NCBI GenBank assembly: GCA_041744575.1
Contig: JBGTKP010000052.1
Location: 1-7,075, forward strand
DNA length: 7,075 nucleotides
Reading direction: 5' to 3'
Source of the DNA: JTS-RE37 sp041744575
Lineage (GTDB): Bacteria; Bacteroidota; Bacteroidia; Flavobacteriales; Flavobacteriaceae
How positions within the stretch are numbered: the first letter of the stretch is position 1; every line of letters starts with the position of its first letter. The translations under genes and the position numbers were made by a program. Under the pieces are notes generated by a model. That model was given only the letters and a program-made list of their open reading frames with translations. It had not been told where the DNA came from and did not search any database. Shown piece by piece: positions 5,812 through 7,075 of this stretch.

Positions 5812-6534
5812 ATGGAACCGACCAAAAAAACCGCAAGACTAGCGGGTCTCTTATACCTGATCCTCATTATAAGCGGCGTCCTTGCCCTGGTGTATATACC
5901 CTCTCAGGTCATTGTATGGGATAATGCATCGGCCACGTATACAAACCTTCAGGCCTCTGAAACTTTGTTCAGATGGAGTGTGATAGGCGTGATCATCTGC
6001 TTTACGGTCTATGTGGTTCTTCCCTTAGTCCTGTACCGATTGCTAAAGGATGTGAACAAAATGCATGCGGTGCTCATGGTGATATTGGCATTGGTCAGTG
6101 TTCCGATTTCATTTGTCAATCTGTTACATTATTTCGAAGTTCTGACGCTGACAGGCGATTCTGAATACCTCAAAGCGTTCGAATTGGACTACCGGCAATC
6201 ACAGGTTATGTTGTTGCTTACAATGTTCAACCACGGCAATCTTGTCGCCCATATCTTTTGGGGACTTTGGCTGTATCCCTTGGGTTACCTGGTCTATAAG
6301 TCAGGCTTTTTACCTAAATTCCTGGGTGTCTTTCTAATGGTAGGTTGTTTTGGCTACCTGATCGATTTTGGTGGCTACTTTTTCTTTCCTGATTATGGAG
6401 ATACTCTTTTTAGTACCATCGTAGGCATTCCTTCCGTCATTGGGGAATTTGGCATATGTCTGTGGCTTTTGATAGTGGGGATCCACCGTAAAACAATTAA
6501 AAAAGGGGTTGTCAATCAGGAACCCTTGATTTAA
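5812..6534 (+). CDS. DUF4386 family integral membrane protein
   Basis: A 240-residue protein with about six membrane segments (near 8-28, 55-78, 84-107, 131-162 possibly as two, 168-192, 199-223) and short charged ends. The opening TARLAGLLYLILIISGVLA, the ATYTNLQASETLFRWS stretch (41-56) before the second segment, and the LYRLLKDVNK turn (74-83) are the marks of the DUF4386 family, which is common in Bacteroidota and Actinobacteria and has no established function. Length is typical, so it appears complete. ATG at 5812 starts the conserved N-terminus directly; no strong ribosome site is seen. It is transcribed away from the kai operon and stands alone, so a functional tie to the Kai genes is not supported. 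The coding strand ends in TAA with no clear terminator. Confidence 0.88.
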   Translation: MEPTKKTARLAGLLYLILIISGVLALVYIPSQVIVWDNASATYTNLQASETLFRWSVIGVIICFTVYVVLPLVLYRLLKDVNKMHAVLMVILALVSVPISFVNLLHYFEVLTLTGDSEYLKAFELDYRQSQVMLLLTMFNHGNLVAHIFWGLWLYPLGYLVYKSGFLPKFLGVFLMVGCFGYLIDFGGYFFFPDYGDTLFSTIVGIPSVIGEFGICLWLLIVGIHRKTIKKGVVNQEPLI

Positions 6535-6805
6535 AAAAGGAGACCGAACGATCAGGCGCTGCCATTTTCTAAAAGCGGTTGTTTGAACTGCATCATCCGG
6601 AGTGGGATAGATGTATCGGGATTTTGGAGGTCTCGAGTATAGACATCCACGTACTAAAGGGAGCGGCTGCAGCATTCAGGAGGATCCAGAGGAGCCATAG
6701 ATGCAATTTTTCAGTGGATCATGCCCGCTGGCCGGATGTACCTTTGAGAAAGGGCGCTAAGCCTGATGTAAGGTGCTTAGGCTAAAGGACAGGAGGTGTG
6801 TTTCT
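6535..6805. other. Gap without a convincing gene between DUF4386 and ankyrin genes
   Basis: These 271 bases lie between convergent genes. Open frames here (for example plus 6579-6785, 68 codons) show no family pattern I recognise. A perfect 6-base inverted repeat CTAAGC / GCTTAG with a 12-base spacer (6757-6780) sits 26 bases past the ankyrin stop on the minus strand; no T-run follows on either strand, so it is only a doubtful terminator. The stretch may be decayed coding sequence, but this cannot be shown. Confidence 0.4.
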
Positions 6806-7075
6806 TCATTGAAGCTTAATGAGGCTCTCTGTCAGCCCAAGTGAGCGGAGGTGTGCTGCCAGAGGTTCGGCTTCCTTTCCACCTTTTTCAGCGTGGTGCA
6901 ATAAGGTGAAACCATGAGGCCCCGGGGCGGTCAGAAGGTTGGGATAGGCATTCAGGGTGGCCTTCACAAGTTCCGTATGGCCGAGCATGGTAAGCACAAA
7001 GAGGTCCGTGCGGGCACCCAGCCCAATGAGAAAGTGGGCGATGTCTTTATGGCCCATGTGTCCTGCAGCGCCAAG
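6806..7075 (-). CDS. Ankyrin-repeat protein, 5' end cut by window edge
   Basis: The C-terminal 89 codons of a longer gene. The frame stays open through the right edge: upstream of the internal ATG at 7057 the codons read LGAAGH, which completes an ankyrin helix (AAGHMGHKDIAHFLIGLGA). So the ATG at 7057 is not the true start. Two further ankyrin-like units follow: FVLTMLGHTELVKATLNAYP and then HGFTLLHHAEKGGKEAEPLAAHLRSLG. The GPHGFTLLHHA and AEKGG pattern is familiar from a Bacteroidota family of small ankyrin-repeat proteins, some of them exported. Ankyrin repeats bind other proteins; no partner or reaction can be given. Signal peptide status is unknown because the N-terminus is outside the window. 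Confidence 0.82.
   Translation of the reverse strand, partial: LGAAGHMGHKDIAHFLIGLGARTDLFVLTMLGHTELVKATLNAYPNLLTAPGPHGFTLLHHAEKGGKEAEPLAAHLRSLGLTESLIKLQ

Noticed and set aside
6757..6780. Inverted repeat CTAAGC / GCTTAG as an intrinsic terminator
   Set aside because: The stem is only 6 bases with a 12-base loop and no T-run on either strand.
1..7075. CRISPR array, tRNA or rRNA genes, insertion sequence
   Set aside because: No regularly spaced repeats, no tRNA or rRNA pattern and no transposase or terminal inverted repeats were found on either strand.

Overview
This window looks like a chromosomal segment of a member of the Bacteroidota, most likely a flavobacterium-like or cytophaga-like marine or soil bacterium. 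Three things point there: moderate base composition; starts with A/T-rich leaders and little Shine-Dalgarno sequence; and a full match to the Bacteroidota vegetative promoter pattern (TTTG, 20 bases, TAnnTTTG) ahead of the main operon. The genus cannot be fixed from the sequence alone.

Layout from left to right. A DUF421 (YetF-like) membrane protein gene on the minus strand is cut by the left edge (1-452). After a 206-base gap comes a minus-strand GT1/UGT-type glycosyltransferase (659-1894). Upstream of it on the same strand is a compact four-gene operon, transcribed right to left: kaiC (5431-3980), a canonical-looking kaiB (3971-3672), a divergent second kaiB (3665-3357), and a PAS-containing sensor histidine kinase (3350-2070). 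A 380-base divergent intergenic region (5432-5811) carries the kai promoter and leads, on the plus strand, to a DUF4386 membrane protein (5812-6534). A 271-base stretch without a convincing gene follows. The right edge holds the C-terminal part of a minus-strand ankyrin-repeat protein (6806-7075).

The centre of interest is the kaiC-kaiB-kaiB-histidine kinase operon. Gaps between its genes are only 6-8 bases, so co-transcription is very likely. No kaiA is present. The kinase takes the place SasA has in cyanobacteria but has an N-terminal coiled coil and a PAS domain instead of a KaiB-like domain. The divergent second KaiB sits directly before the kinase, in the same reading frame, separated by two tandem stop codons. 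At the two positions whose mutation drives cyanobacterial KaiB into its thioredoxin-like fold (Gly88, Asp90), this copy has Ala and Gly. My inference is a split SasA-like arrangement: one KaiB that may switch folds, one that may be held in the SasA-like fold, and a separate kinase as output. KaiC keeps both catalytic Glu pairs and a Ser-Ser pair at the phosphosite position, but its second P-loop has Leu where Gly is normal. Whether the system keeps time, acts as an hourglass or reports energy or stress state cannot be told from sequence.
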